Part shown: piece after piece, positions 35,848 to 45,459 of the stretch
How the letters are laid out: each line of letters begins with the position of its first letter
How positions within the stretch are numbered: the first letter of the stretch is position 1
Virus record (IMG/VR): IMGVR_UViG_3300007960_000032
Span: 1-52,866 of that record
Origin: a virus
Strand: one strand, 5' to 3'
Length of the DNA: 52,866 bases
Translations under genes and position numbers: made by a program
Notes under the pieces: model-generated
What the model was told of the DNA's origin: nothing
Database searches by the model: none
Seen by the model: the letters and a program-made list of their open reading frames with translations, nothing else

Positions 35848-38800
35848 TAGTAGTTAGAACCCCCAGTGATAGCTGTTGTTGTTGACGTTGAGTTGTTCGT
35901 CGTTGTTTCAATTACTGTTGCACTACCAGTGCTACTGACACTTTCGGTGGTAGTAATATCACTAGTGGTATTTACCACATTTCCACTTGCTTGGATTTGA
36001 GCGGCAGTAATAACATCAATTATCTCTACATCATTAACTGTGGCTGCACTAATAAAGATTTCATCTCTGCTACTCGCAATCTGGTACAAACTACCAAAGC
36101 CACTTGTACTGGATTTAGGAACAACAATAACACTCAATACATCAGGAGTTAGTGAGTTATGCAGGTATGCTGCAAGTTCACTGAAGTAAAATGTGTCCCC
36201 AAAGTCCCAGTTTTCTACTGCAAAGTATTTGTTAACTTGTTCAATAATACGGGCTTTAATTTCGTTATCACTGATTAATGTTGCTGTATTCTTTACTACT
36301 TTAAACGTTGCTTGCAATTCTGTGTCTGCCTTGTCACCAAATAATGGACGGTATTTTACACTGTTAAACACAATAGCATCACTGACACTCTTGTAATTTT
36401 CCAGATCACCGTATGCATCTCTTAATTCGTTTGTGCTTGGCTTTGTAGGCTTTGTTACTGTGCCTGTGATATCTGTAATCCAGTTTCTGTAGTCAGTGTC
36501 ATAAACTTTTGTTAACAAGAACAAATCAATAATGTTACTTGGGCTTGGGTCAATGCGTCTGTTGTTTGGACTGTTATGTGTGTACTGGAACAGTAGATTG
36601 TCTCTGCCAACCTTGGTTACATACTCTGTTGTCTGTGTTAAGATTTTCTGGTTAACACTGTTTACTGACAGAATGTAAAAACTACCAGTGCTGGATGCAT
36701 AAAAGATTTGTCCGCTACTGTATGTGTCTTTAACCGCAGTAATTGCAGTCAATGTAGTATAACTGCTTTCAACACTAGAGCTGACCACTGGCTCGTATCT
36801 GGTATAGCCACTGTTATCTAAATATGTTTTATAAAAAACAATTTTAGTTGATGATGAAGTATCAGGTGACACTACTACATCAAAAACATCTGGGTCATCG
36901 ATGACGCCGTCGCCGTCCTGGTCAGGGAATGTTACTTTAATTCGCTCTGTTAGAATATAGCCGTCATCTTCAATTACTGTGTCGTCTACATTCATAATAT
37001 AGTCCTGACCAAATGCAGTATTTGAATCTGGCAAACTGTTAACTTTGAGTATAACAATTTTATCTCTGATAGTTTTGCCTGTTCTTGGATCAAAGATTTT
37101 TAAGTCTTTGTCAAAGTAGAATCTTGTTTCAAGATAACTTTCAAAGATATACTCCAAACTTCTATGTGATACTGTATAAGTTTCACCATCGTTTGTGAAC
37201 AAGAACAACCAACTTGCATCCTGGTTTAATCCAGTTGTATCTCCAGCATTTTGTAAACTAAACGTTGTTGTTTGGTTAAGATTGGTTCCTGTAATAACTG
37301 TCCAGGCTTGTGTATCTTTGTCATACCTTAACCCAAAGGTTTTATAGTTACTGATATTGTCAATAATTGTTTGTCTAACAGTGCTAGTAAAACTGGTATT
37401 CCAGGGATAGATAATTTGTTCTAGTTGTGCAGTATTTGGGATAACTTCAGTGAGCGTTACTGGGCCCACGCCTGATGCTAGATTTCCTGCACCCTGGTTT
37501 GTTCCATCATTAAATAGGTTACTGCAACTTGTCCAGATATAACTTTTTGTGTTTAATGCACCAGAAACTCCAGGTATTAGATTATTGTTTACATCAAATA
37601 CATACCCTGTTGGGGCAGTAAACTTAGCAAGTGTTCCTTCTTTAAAGTACTTTAAGTTACTGCTGGTATAACTGCTGACAGTCTGTGGATTGCCGGTGCT
37701 ATTTTTAAGATATCCAGTGCAAACACCAGTGCCAATTGTTGTCTGATTCCAGGTAACACCAAGGCTACTTAAATCAATTCTTTCATAGTTTTCCAGAAAG
37801 TAATGATACATTGGTTTGGCTTGCATTACAGTTTCAACTCTGGTTGATAGTGTATTGCTGATGTCACTGTCAGTTACAAAGGTAAAGCTAAATGTAGGTC
37901 TGGTGTCTTCTCTATAAAATATTCCGTCCTCAGCAAAGATGTTGGTTGAGCTATACTTGCCAGTTGTATCTCTAACATCCAAGTAACGACTAACGCCACT
38001 GCTGGTTCTGTTAACTGCTTTACTCTTAATAACATTGTTATAACTAGTAAAAGGATAAATCTGATAGTCTTCACCAGTAACCATACGGTCCTGTGTGTAG
38101 TATTGCTGTTGTGCTCTAGCTTTAACATCGTTTAGGTTTTCTCTAGCACTAGCATTTGCTACAGTCTGTTTTAAACTCATGTTCACTGTAAGTGTTTCAA
38201 CCTGTGAACTATGACTTAGATACGGAATACTTAATGTAACATTGTCCATGTCTGCTGGGCTAATCTTATATGTAAATCCATTACCAACACGGAAATAAAC
38301 TCTGTAGTTACCTTTGGGAATATTTGAAAATACCCCGTCACCAAATACAAGACTAATTCTATCTGCACTACGGCTTTGTACGCTGTACAGTGTTTTAATG
38401 TCTTTGTTTAAGCTGTTAAAGATAGCATTGTTGCCAGTAACAGCAGGAATCTTTGTCCATCTAGTGCTTTCGCGACCATTGCTATCAAGTTCATATAACC
38501 ACACATCGTTGTTTTCAATTCCATTAACATCAACTTCAACAACACGGTTTGGTAATGCTTCATCAATACTAAAATCCAGTGTCTGTAATGTACCTTGTTT
38601 AAAGTAGAAGAAGAAGCCAGTGTTAACACTGTTAAATCCACGAGTGTCGTTTCTATAGATTGTATTAATAGTACTACCAGGTTTAGGTGGAACCTCGTAC
38701 AAATAATCTGTGCCACTGTAGGTACCGTTAACAATTTCAAAAGGAAACTCTTGTGTGCTCACATCGTTTCTAAAATCGTACACTGGGATGGTATTAGGCA

Positions 38801-39374
38801 CTGTGCTAATATTGTATTCTTGAATCTGAATTCCGCCCACAGTAGTTTTAAGAGCAGGATTGCCGAATCGCTGTGTCTTAACCATGCTAGCGTTCATAAT
38901 AGTAGTAAACTGTTCTAGGAAGTCTGGATTGGTTTCATCGCCCCAAAAAATCTCTGTATTCTCAAGACTGTTACCATTGCTGTCAATGATAACTTCTGTT
39001 GTAGATACACTATCAATCTTCAGTAGTCCGCGGGCAACTTGGCTACGCTTGGGGAAGTAGTTGAGCATCTTAGCAAGACGGAGAATACTGTCTCTACGCT
39101 CTGCTGTCTCAAGGAAGTTTTCTCTAGCGTTTAAATCTGTTCTAAAACTCAAACTCTGTGCAACATAAGCAATCATATCAATGAGTGCTACATATTCACT
39201 GGATTCAATGTAATCATTAAAATCTTCTGGATAGTAGTTGCGCAGATAGTCAACCATGCTCTTACGAATAGTCTGGAAATCGTAACTCTGAAAGTCGATT
39301 TCTTTGAATGATTCGTAAACTTTTTTCCAGTCTTCAGTAGCAAACAAATTGCTTGATCGTGTAGTATGTGCCAT
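35847..39374 (-). CDS. 6: Baseplate wedge protein gp6
   Basis: 1175 residues. The N-terminus is characteristic of T4 gp6: EDWKKVYESFKEIDFQSYDF, then DYLRNYYPEDFNDYIESSEY, VALIDMIAYVAQSLSFRTDL, ARENFLETAERRDSILRLAK and MLNYFPKRSQVARG. The C-terminal region (ARIIEQVNKYFAVENWDFGD, YFSELAAYLHNSLTPDVLSV) is also family-like. gp6 forms the inner ring of wedges that drives baseplate expansion at contraction. T4 gp6 is 660 residues, so this copy carries several hundred extra residues in the middle and a Ser/Thr-rich tail (TTTESVSSTGSATVIETTT). A late promoter lies just upstream, and gp25 precedes it as in T4. Confidence 0.92.
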   Translation of the reverse strand: MAHTTRSSNLFATEDWKKVYESFKEIDFQSYDFQTIRKSMVDYLRNYYPEDFNDYIESSEYVALIDMIAYVAQSLSFRTDLNARENFLETAERRDSILRLAKMLNYFPKRSQVARGLLKIDSVSTTEVIIDSNGNSLENTEIFWGDETNPDFLEQFTTIMNASMVKTQRFGNPALKTTVGGIQIQEYNISTVPNTIPVYDFRNDVSTQEFPFEIVNGTYSGTDYLYEVPPKPGSTINTIYRNDTRGFNSVNTGFFFYFKQGTLQTLDFSIDEALPNRVVEVDVNGIENNDVWLYELDSNGRESTRWTKIPAVTGNNAIFNSLNKDIKTLYSVQSRSADRISLVFGDGVFSNIPKGNYRVYFRVGNGFTYKISPADMDNVTLSIPYLSHSSQVETLTVNMSLKQTVANASARENLNDVKARAQQQYYTQDRMVTGEDYQIYPFTSYNNVIKSKAVNRTSSGVSRYLDVRDTTGKYSSTNIFAEDGIFYREDTRPTFSFTFVTDSDISNTLSTRVETVMQAKPMYHYFLENYERIDLSSLGVTWNQTTIGTGVCTGYLKNSTGNPQTVSSYTSSNLKYFKEGTLAKFTAPTGYVFDVNNNLIPGVSGALNTKSYIWTSCSNLFNDGTNQGAGNLASGVGPVTLTEVIPNTAQLEQIIYPWNTSFTSTVRQTIIDNISNYKTFGLRYDKDTQAWTVITGTNLNQTTTFSLQNAGDTTGLNQDASWLFLFTNDGETYTVSHRSLEYIFESYLETRFYFDKDLKIFDPRTGKTIRDKIVILKVNSLPDSNTAFGQDYIMNVDDTVIEDDGYILTERIKVTFPDQDGDGVIDDPDVFDVVVSPDTSSSTKIVFYKTYLDNSGYTRYEPVVSSSVESSYTTLTAITAVKDTYSSGQIFYASSTGSFYILSVNSVNQKILTQTTEYVTKVGRDNLLFQYTHNSPNNRRIDPSPSNIIDLFLLTKVYDTDYRNWITDITGTVTKPTKPSTNELRDAYGDLENYKSVSDAIVFNSVKYRPLFGDKADTELQATFKVVKNTATLISDNEIKARIIEQVNKYFAVENWDFGDTFYFSELAAYLHNSLTPDVLSVIVVPKSSTSGFGSLYQIASSRDEIFISAATVNDVEIIDVITAAQIQASGNVVNTTSDITTTESVSSTGSATVIETTTNNSTSTTTAITGGSNY

Positions 39375-39394
39375 AGATTTACCTTCCTATAATG

Positions 39395-39402
39395 TATTTA
39401 TA
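39395..39402 (-). promoter_or_regulatory. T4-type late promoter of gene 6
   Basis: TATAAATA followed by C on the minus strand, 21 nt before the ATG of gene 6, with AGGAAGG as ribosome-binding site between. Exact match to the T4 late -10 element. Confidence 0.7.
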
Positions 39403-39429
39403 GATGTAATAAACTACTACTATTAAAGG

Positions 39430-39801
39430 TTAACTTACTGTGCCGTCTTGTCTATCAAAATTAATAACCAGAGTCTCAGATTGGTTAGTTTGCACATAAA
39501 CTAGGTTTATTTGTGCTTGAAGCCCGTTTTCGTACTCATCAATAACAAGTTGTTGTAATGCCACCCTGGGATCTTGTTTAATAGTTGATGTAACTTCCTC
39601 AATAAGTAAATTTTTTACTTCTTCAGTCAATGGCTCCATGACCAGGTCTAGAACTCCACTGCCATATGCTGGAGATCCGACTTTCTCACCCTTGCGTATA
39701 GCAAAAGCGTTAAGCAAGTCACGTTTAATCAAGTCTCCGTCCACTACTCTAGTAGCTGCGAAACTTCCTTGTACTGTACTAAAACCTCTATACATTGCCA
39801 T
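39430..39801 (-). CDS. 25: Baseplate wedge protein gp25
   Basis: 123 residues, close to the T4 length (132). The fold of gp25/TssE is shown by the N-terminal RVVDGDLIKRDLLNAFAIRK, the conserved GEKVGSPAYGSGVLDLVMEP (the 'R.GE....P.YGS.L...' sheath-anchoring element) and the EEVKNLLIEEVTSTIKQDPRV helix. gp25 links the wedge core to the tail sheath and starts sheath polymerisation. AAAGGAG lies 9 nt before the ATG. It sits between gp5 and gp6 in the usual wedge cluster order of marine T4-like phages. Confidence 0.93.
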   Translation of the reverse strand: MAMYRGFSTVQGSFAATRVVDGDLIKRDLLNAFAIRKGEKVGSPAYGSGVLDLVMEPLTEEVKNLLIEEVTSTIKQDPRVALQQLVIDEYENGLQAQINLVYVQTNQSETLVINFDRQDGTVS

Positions 39802-39815
39802 TTTATATCTCTCCT

Positions 39816-42242
39816 TTAAAAGGTAATTCTTCCGCTACGCACTTCGTTGTTAAATGCACGGATCAACGCACCGCCTGACAACCCAGATGATCTTCTAAAA
39901 TTATCTATTGCTGCCTGTCTTCTCTGAGCAGTGTCTGCTTGTTGCTGAAGGCCAGCTACTCTTGCTGCTTCTTGTTGTGCTGAGGCACTTACGGTTGTAG
40001 ATTCACCACCAGTAACAGTTGTATTATTTGTAGAGCTAACGACATCCCATTCTTCTTTTACATCATCTTGACTAATATCACTGTACCAGTTGTCTGTATA
40101 ACCAACGCTGTCAGTACTTTTTGACATATTAGAAGCCGCAGCTCCTTTCTGGAACCAGCCAGTTAGTTCTTTAGACATGTCTTTGTCTTGTGTGACATTT
40201 ACTGTTCCTACAATTGGCCGAGGTTCAATAATTCTACCTTCACGAAAGTCTCCGGCAACTTCTGCGTTAGTGGCGCGGGTAACCATGACCATCCCAGCAA
40301 TAGTATCTTCATCATCGTCATCCTGGATTGCACCGCTGAATACTGCATCCTGGTAATCATCCACAACATCTGTTAAGAATAAATCTTCCTGGATATTCTC
40401 TGCATCCATGAAAGAATCCAAACTGTCAATGCCGAGTTTGCCTTGCCACATACGGGGGTTAGCAAGTTCACCGTTAAAGAATGTTTCGGGTTTTACAAAT
40501 CCGTTCTTAACCAGTGATGCTGCACTGGTGCCATATTTGCCAACCGCGCCAGTTACTGAATCAACAAAGTCTAGAGCGCCGCCGCTGCCTACCTTTTCAA
40601 CTGTAGCAGCGGCTACATTTTTAATAGTATTACTGAGTAATTTACCTACATTGATACCAACATCCGGCTGTTTTAAAATTGTTGCAGCGGATACTGTTTC
40701 TTTGTTTGCAACTTGTTTAGTTTGCTCAATACCAGTGCTTGCGGTTTTTATAGGCTGTTTAGGCTTGTCAAGTTCAACAGTTCCGCTTGTAGGAATTTTA
40801 CCAACTTGCACTGACCTTAACACTGATTCCTGTGTAGTAACTTTATGTTCAGCAAAAGGCTCGTGTGTGGGAACTCTGTCCACTGTAGTCTTAAGTGTGC
40901 CTGTGGATTCCCAGAAACCCTGTGCATTAATCTTTGTGTCTGCTTTATCAAGTTTAGGAGCAGCGGTTTGCTTTGCGGCGCCTGAGGCAGTCCCTTGTAA
41001 TGCCAAACAACTTGCTTGTAGATCCATGTTGCCACTTGCTTTAATTCCTACTTTACTGCCTTCTACATTTAATGTTGACCCACTTTTAATGTCAATGCTC
41101 TTGGCACCATACATTTGTGCTTGCCCATCACTGTACATGTGAGCAAGTGTGCCACCTTCTAGTTGCAGTGTTTTTCCTGCTACTAGTTGAATATTATTTC
41201 CGGCATGCATCTTAATACTGGAGTCAGCATGCATGTTAATGCTTTTACTTCTCAGGTTAATATTAGTCTGACTATAAATGTCAAGCTGGCCTGATGCATC
41301 CATTTGCACCCAGGAGGTACCTTTACTGTTGCCAATGTAGATTAAATCTTCTGTGTCGTGCAATAATATCTGATGACCAGCGGCAGTTCTAAATCTTATA
41401 AGGTTGTTGTTACCTTCAATATCACCATCGTCCATTACAAAACTGTGGCCATGTTTCCTAGCAACTCTTCCTTCAACTGCATCTGCTTCTGATTTAGTTA
41501 AGTCAGTATTGTTTTTTAACTTGCCAATAATATTTTTATTGTCTGCAACATCGGTACTATTTTTGTCAATGCGTCTGCCCTTGGTTGTAATACCAAACAG
41601 CTCACTGGGAGTTTCACGCATATAGTTGCTGCTGGTTAATCCTCTGATCTGATCTTCGTCTAAACCTTGTGTTTTTAAAATTCTGTGTATATTACTATCA
41701 AAAGATCTTTTAGGAGTTAAATAATTTGTTATCTTGTCTGTAGGGTTATCTTTGTCGTTAAATTCACCACCTGGTGCTAGTTTGCCTCTGATTTGACCTG
41801 CTTGTGTGGTAATATTTTCTGTCATAGCAGGCTCAGGGATACTTTGCATCATGTAAGTGTCAGGCGCACAAGCAAACCAGAACCCGTCCTGGTTTCTACC
41901 TTCTGGGAAGAAGCATAAAACTTTAGTTCCTATATCAGGGCAAGGATAAACCATACCAGCAGTATTTTTTGTGGTTACGGAACTATCACCAGATCCTTGT
42001 ACTTCTGTTCTGCTGTAAAATGGGGTGCAGTATTTTACTTGACGCCACTGAGATTTATCGTTTTCTCTGCTTCTATCAGCAAAGGTAGGAACAAAAACCA
42101 TAAGGTTACCCATGCTAGCGGGATGCGCATTTACTTTAACCTCGCCAATAACAATGCCTCGTTCTTCCCTAACACCACGAACGTTTTGTGTTTGGAAATC
42201 CTTATCACCGCCCTTGCTATTATTTGCCCATGTATCTGCCAT
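39816..42242 (-). CDS. 5: Baseplate central spike protein gp5 (without lysozyme domain)
   Basis: 808 residues. The N-terminal OB-fold is visible in RGIVIGEVKVNAHPASMGN, YPCPDIGTKVLCFFPEGR and GFWFACAPD. Later come GHSFVMDDGDIEGNNNLIRF and HQILLHDTEDLIYIGNSKG, followed by a beta-helical needle with repeats such as SQTNINLRSKSINMHADSSI and KMHAGNNIQLVAGKT (about residues 320-420), as in VgrG/gp5 spikes. No T4-type lysozyme domain is present between OB-fold and needle, as in other marine T4-like phages. The long C-terminal region (from about residue 450) is low in recognisable motifs and ends in a Gln/Ala/Arg-rich helix. A TTAAATAC element upstream may be a late promoter. Confidence 0.88.
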   Translation of the reverse strand: MADTWANNSKGGDKDFQTQNVRGVREERGIVIGEVKVNAHPASMGNLMVFVPTFADRSRENDKSQWRQVKYCTPFYSRTEVQGSGDSSVTTKNTAGMVYPCPDIGTKVLCFFPEGRNQDGFWFACAPDTYMMQSIPEPAMTENITTQAGQIRGKLAPGGEFNDKDNPTDKITNYLTPKRSFDSNIHRILKTQGLDEDQIRGLTSSNYMRETPSELFGITTKGRRIDKNSTDVADNKNIIGKLKNNTDLTKSEADAVEGRVARKHGHSFVMDDGDIEGNNNLIRFRTAAGHQILLHDTEDLIYIGNSKGTSWVQMDASGQLDIYSQTNINLRSKSINMHADSSIKMHAGNNIQLVAGKTLQLEGGTLAHMYSDGQAQMYGAKSIDIKSGSTLNVEGSKVGIKASGNMDLQASCLALQGTASGAAKQTAAPKLDKADTKINAQGFWESTGTLKTTVDRVPTHEPFAEHKVTTQESVLRSVQVGKIPTSGTVELDKPKQPIKTASTGIEQTKQVANKETVSAATILKQPDVGINVGKLLSNTIKNVAAATVEKVGSGGALDFVDSVTGAVGKYGTSAASLVKNGFVKPETFFNGELANPRMWQGKLGIDSLDSFMDAENIQEDLFLTDVVDDYQDAVFSGAIQDDDDEDTIAGMVMVTRATNAEVAGDFREGRIIEPRPIVGTVNVTQDKDMSKELTGWFQKGAAASNMSKSTDSVGYTDNWYSDISQDDVKEEWDVVSSTNNTTVTGGESTTVSASAQQEAARVAGLQQQADTAQRRQAAIDNFRRSSGLSGGALIRAFNNEVRSGRITF

Positions 42243-42271
42243 TTTTAATATTTCTTCACTTTCATATAAAA

Positions 42272-42279
42272 GTATTTAA
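42272..42279 (-). promoter_or_regulatory. Possible late promoter of gene 5
   Basis: TTAAATAC on the minus strand, 30 nt before the ATG of gene 5. It resembles the NATAAATAC elements seen elsewhere in the window but differs at the second position, so it is a weaker call. Confidence 0.35.
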
Positions 42280-42290
42280 CTGTAATGAGA

Positions 42291-45155
42291 TTAGTCGTCA
42301 ACTGGCTCTTCGCCAATAAATTCCCCTGCTCCGCCAAATGCATCAAGCAAGACATTGTTATTAAGTTGATCAGCATTGACAACAGTGTTAGTATCCAGTA
42401 TATCAACAGGCGGTTCTTCGTCGCCTATGCCTTCTTCAAACCTTCCTTGGTCTGTTTCATCAGCTAGTCTTTGAATCCTGCCAGCCTGATAACCAGTTAC
42501 TAGACTTTCTCCAAAGGTAGTTATTGCGGCTGTGCCTTTGCTTATTACTTGTTCTAGAGGATTAACTCCGGATACTAAACTTGCAAAAAAACTTTCAACT
42601 AAGTTATTAGTTAGTGCTGCCTTTTGTTCTCTTTCTTGAATACTCTGTACACTTCTGCCTATTTTTCCATCGATAGGCTGCATTTTTTCTCTGATAGCAT
42701 CCAATCGTTGAGTAAACTGTCCACCACTAAAGGTAGAATTAGTTTGTACGACACGATAAACTCCACTTAACTCGCTACTAGTATACTTGCCTTGACCAGA
42801 AAGGTCAACAAGACCAGTAAGGTCATCATAATCAGTGGGAGTTTTTAAATTTAACTGAATGTATGGTGGGGTTAAGTCATAGTTTATTGTTCCATCAGGC
42901 AGAAATGCCTCAGTGTATATTGCACCACGGTTGCCCTGTGGTTGGAAAAATGCGTCTCCCACTGGCAAGAAGGCAGGGTCACCCAAAATAGCCATGTCAA
43001 TTTGAATCATGTCGGAGCCCTTGAACATTATATTAGACATTAAATCTTTGCTTCGTTTTTTTGTAATGGTTTCGTCGTTAATAACTCCCTGCCCTTGAAC
43101 ACTCTGTGGCAAGGGCTTAACCTGTGGTGCAATATTAGATTTGTCTTTGTCGCCATCAGGAATACCAGTTCCGATAGTATGAGCTTGATAATAAGCACTA
43201 TCGAACTGCAAGGTTAGGTCAGTTACTTCAGTGTTATTCCCACTGAAAATATAATCATATATTTTGTGTACACCTTCACCCTTGGGTTTAGATTTAGGCG
43301 CCCATGGGAAATCACTGTAAAATATATCTTCTACTGTTATAGTCCATTGTATATGGAACTTATATCTTCCTGCTTTTTTATCCCAGCCTTGGAACCCAAC
43401 AATTTGCGGTATAACTTTGTACCATGAAATTTTTTTATTTTCCGGAGGGTCATCAGTGCCAATCCTGTTAATTTCATCTACATTAGCGTCAATATAGTCA
43501 CTTGCTACAATAATATAGTTAATTAAAGAAACTATATTTGTGCCAGCATTAATTTTAAACATATTTGTAGTTGAGTCTAAGGTTGGCTTTTTAGCAAGTC
43601 CAGCTGCGGCTTGTTTATATAACTTGTTAGTTTTTTGTGGAGTGTTAAGGGCATCAAATTTTGACCCTACCAACTTAGCATTTTTAATCTCAGGCGCAAT
43701 AGCAAAACTCCATTTATCAGCAATCTGAGAACTTGCTGGAACTTTTTTGCCAGGGTCGTTTTTATCAACTGTTGGTTTTGTTTGTGCTATTAAGAAATTA
43801 TTAACTGCACTGGCGAGAGTCGATGCTGGTTCTCCTAGAGTTGTTTTTTTAATTGTAGTACCTTCGTCTTCAGCAAGCTCTTCATCATATATTGTTTCTG
43901 TTTCATAGTTAACTTGTTGGGCAGTGCTTCCAAAGATATCGTTAACTGTGCCTGCACTTACTTGAATGTTGATTGGGATAGTACTATTTAATGAACTAAA
44001 CACATCCTGATGATACGGTACAGCTTTAGCTTTATACACAGTGCCAGTGCTTTCAATCCTAAATGTTAAGCCAGTGATTTTAATTGGAATATATTTAGGT
44101 TTAATTGCTCCTGACATTTCATGTCCATTGTCGTCATAACCCTTAAACGTGATCTCCAAGAGATACGGAGTTTTGATATAGTTTTCCGCTTCCTCAAGAC
44201 TATTTTTTGCTTCATTTTTTAGACGCTCGATGAGTGTAACACCCATGGGTTCAGTAATGTCAAAACTAACATCAACCGCATTTGTATTTGTAGTTCTAGT
44301 ATTAGGGCTAACCCCAATGTTGGTCATTTGTAGGTTATCAATAAAAAAATCTATATCAAAATTCTTGCCGCCGTCTGAGCCTATGCCGCCGCTTCTTGCA
44401 ATTAACTGTTTGGGAATCTGTCTGACACTAGCAGGTGCTTTTAGCATTTTTACATATTCTTTGGGTGACATCATGTAAAGAGCAATATTGTATGTATAAC
44501 TAGCAAAGTCACTGATCTGATTTGGTCTCGGAGAAATTTCAATCTTTTTATTACCTGTGCTCAATCCAGACTGAGGATCGTTAGCAGCCGCTTTTTGCAC
44601 TGCTCCGTCTGCAACAACAGTATTTGATGAGTCCTTGGGTGCAGCAACTATACTGTCCTCACCCCCATCATCAAATCCATCAGGACCTGCAATCTGTGCA
44701 GAGGCTGGTGGCTCTGGATTTAAATAGTCATCACCGTAATCACCAGTGCCCACACCGTCATCTGCTTGAGCATTTAATTCTGCTCTATTTTCAGCAATAA
44801 ATTGTTGGTTGAGCTCGGCAGCAGTTAACGGAGTATTGGCAACCTGCACCGCTCTTAGCTCGGCAGCAGTTAACGGAGTATTGGCAACCTGCACCGCTCT
44901 TAGCTCGGCAGCAGTTAACGGAGTATTGGCAACCTCTGGAGCAGGATCTGGTTCTGGTGTGAACACATCAGGGTCTGGTGGGGTAGGATTATTTGTTCCT
45001 CCTGCTTTTTCTATAGGAGTTCTATTGTAAGATTGTAACGATCCGTCTAAATCTTCATAATAAGTGCCAGTTTGGGCTACAACTTGTTCATATACGTCTG
45101 GTGGGATGTCACTAACTGGCTTACCAATATATTGGCTAGGAAATCGGCGTGCCAT
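42291..45155 (-). CDS. Baseplate hub-like virion protein (gp27 position, putative)
   Basis: 954 residues. An N-terminal linker rich in Pro, Asp and Glu contains nearly three copies of the 15-residue unit VANTPLTAAELRAVQ (about residues 74-115). The folded part has YTYNIALYMMSPKEYVKML, FDIDFFIDNLQMTNIG, VDVSFDITEPMGVTLIERLK and a C-terminal 'GVYRVVQTNSTFSGGQFTQR LDAIR' block. The last resembles the end of gp27/late-control-D hub proteins, where a strand pair closes the hub barrel. Adjacency to gp5, its usual partner, supports a hub role. It is much longer than T4 gp27 (391 residues), so other domains are fused. Stop and next ATG are separated by 1 nt. Confidence 0.65.
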   Translation of the reverse strand: MARRFPSQYIGKPVSDIPPDVYEQVVAQTGTYYEDLDGSLQSYNRTPIEKAGGTNNPTPPDPDVFTPEPDPAPEVANTPLTAAELRAVQVANTPLTAAELRAVQVANTPLTAAELNQQFIAENRAELNAQADDGVGTGDYGDDYLNPEPPASAQIAGPDGFDDGGEDSIVAAPKDSSNTVVADGAVQKAAANDPQSGLSTGNKKIEISPRPNQISDFASYTYNIALYMMSPKEYVKMLKAPASVRQIPKQLIARSGGIGSDGGKNFDIDFFIDNLQMTNIGVSPNTRTTNTNAVDVSFDITEPMGVTLIERLKNEAKNSLEEAENYIKTPYLLEITFKGYDDNGHEMSGAIKPKYIPIKITGLTFRIESTGTVYKAKAVPYHQDVFSSLNSTIPINIQVSAGTVNDIFGSTAQQVNYETETIYDEELAEDEGTTIKKTTLGEPASTLASAVNNFLIAQTKPTVDKNDPGKKVPASSQIADKWSFAIAPEIKNAKLVGSKFDALNTPQKTNKLYKQAAAGLAKKPTLDSTTNMFKINAGTNIVSLINYIIVASDYIDANVDEINRIGTDDPPENKKISWYKVIPQIVGFQGWDKKAGRYKFHIQWTITVEDIFYSDFPWAPKSKPKGEGVHKIYDYIFSGNNTEVTDLTLQFDSAYYQAHTIGTGIPDGDKDKSNIAPQVKPLPQSVQGQGVINDETITKKRSKDLMSNIMFKGSDMIQIDMAILGDPAFLPVGDAFFQPQGNRGAIYTEAFLPDGTINYDLTPPYIQLNLKTPTDYDDLTGLVDLSGQGKYTSSELSGVYRVVQTNSTFSGGQFTQRLDAIREKMQPIDGKIGRSVQSIQEREQKAALTNNLVESFFASLVSGVNPLEQVISKGTAAITTFGESLVTGYQAGRIQRLADETDQGRFEEGIGDEEPPVDILDTNTVVNADQLNNNVLLDAFGGAGEFIGEEPVDD
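44813..44935 (-). repeat. 45-bp perfect tandem repeat, 2.7 copies, in the hub-like gene
   Basis: The unit beginning GCTCGGCAGCAGTTAACGGA (plus-strand sense) occurs at 44813-44857, 44858-44902 and, for its first 33 bases, at 44903-44935, with no mismatch. It encodes a 15-residue helical linker unit in frame. Lack of even synonymous differences points to recent slippage. Confidence 0.95.
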
Positions 45156-45156
45156 A

Positions 45157-45459
45157 TTAGATCCCCAGTGCTTTAGATAGTGTCGCCTGTTTAGGAATAT
45201 AGATTTTTTTACCTACACGAAAATCCCAGATTGGGTCTTCGATTGCGTTGGGGTTCCTAACTGCAAACACCCACCATAGATTCTGATTGCTGTACAGGTC
45301 ATAAGCTAAAAGATCAGGTCTGAACTGGTATGTTGCATTGATGGTAAACAGAACATCATCAGCATAACTGGGAATAGGTCTAGGCTCGTAGATATCTAAA
45401 TATGTTCCCTGCATCCTTGTCTGTGCATAGGGACTATCTTGTCTGTATTCTACAGTCAT
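45157..45459 (-). CDS. 53: Baseplate wedge protein gp53
   Basis: 100 residues. PDLLAYDLYSNQNLWWVFAV followed by RNPNAIEDPIWDF and GKKIYIPKQ is the characteristic LysM-like stretch of gp53 and related baseplate proteins ('LaydlYgn..LWWvia..N…dP.dl..G..i.IP'). gp53 joins neighbouring wedges in the assembling baseplate. It is shorter than T4 gp53 (196 residues), as is common in marine relatives. The gene shares one base with the stop of gp48 (TAATG) and is 1 nt from the hub gene. Confidence 0.82.
   Translation of the reverse strand: MTVEYRQDSPYAQTRMQGTYLDIYEPRPIPSYADDVLFTINATYQFRPDLLAYDLYSNQNLWWVFAVRNPNAIEDPIWDFRVGKKIYIPKQATLSKALGI

Noticed and set aside
40408-41142. 244-residue + strand open frame opposite gene 5
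   Set aside because: Antisense to the well-supported gp5 spike region and lacking any recognisable motif.
44813-44935. CRISPR-like direct repeats
   Set aside because: The repeats are adjacent without spacers, in frame within a coding region.
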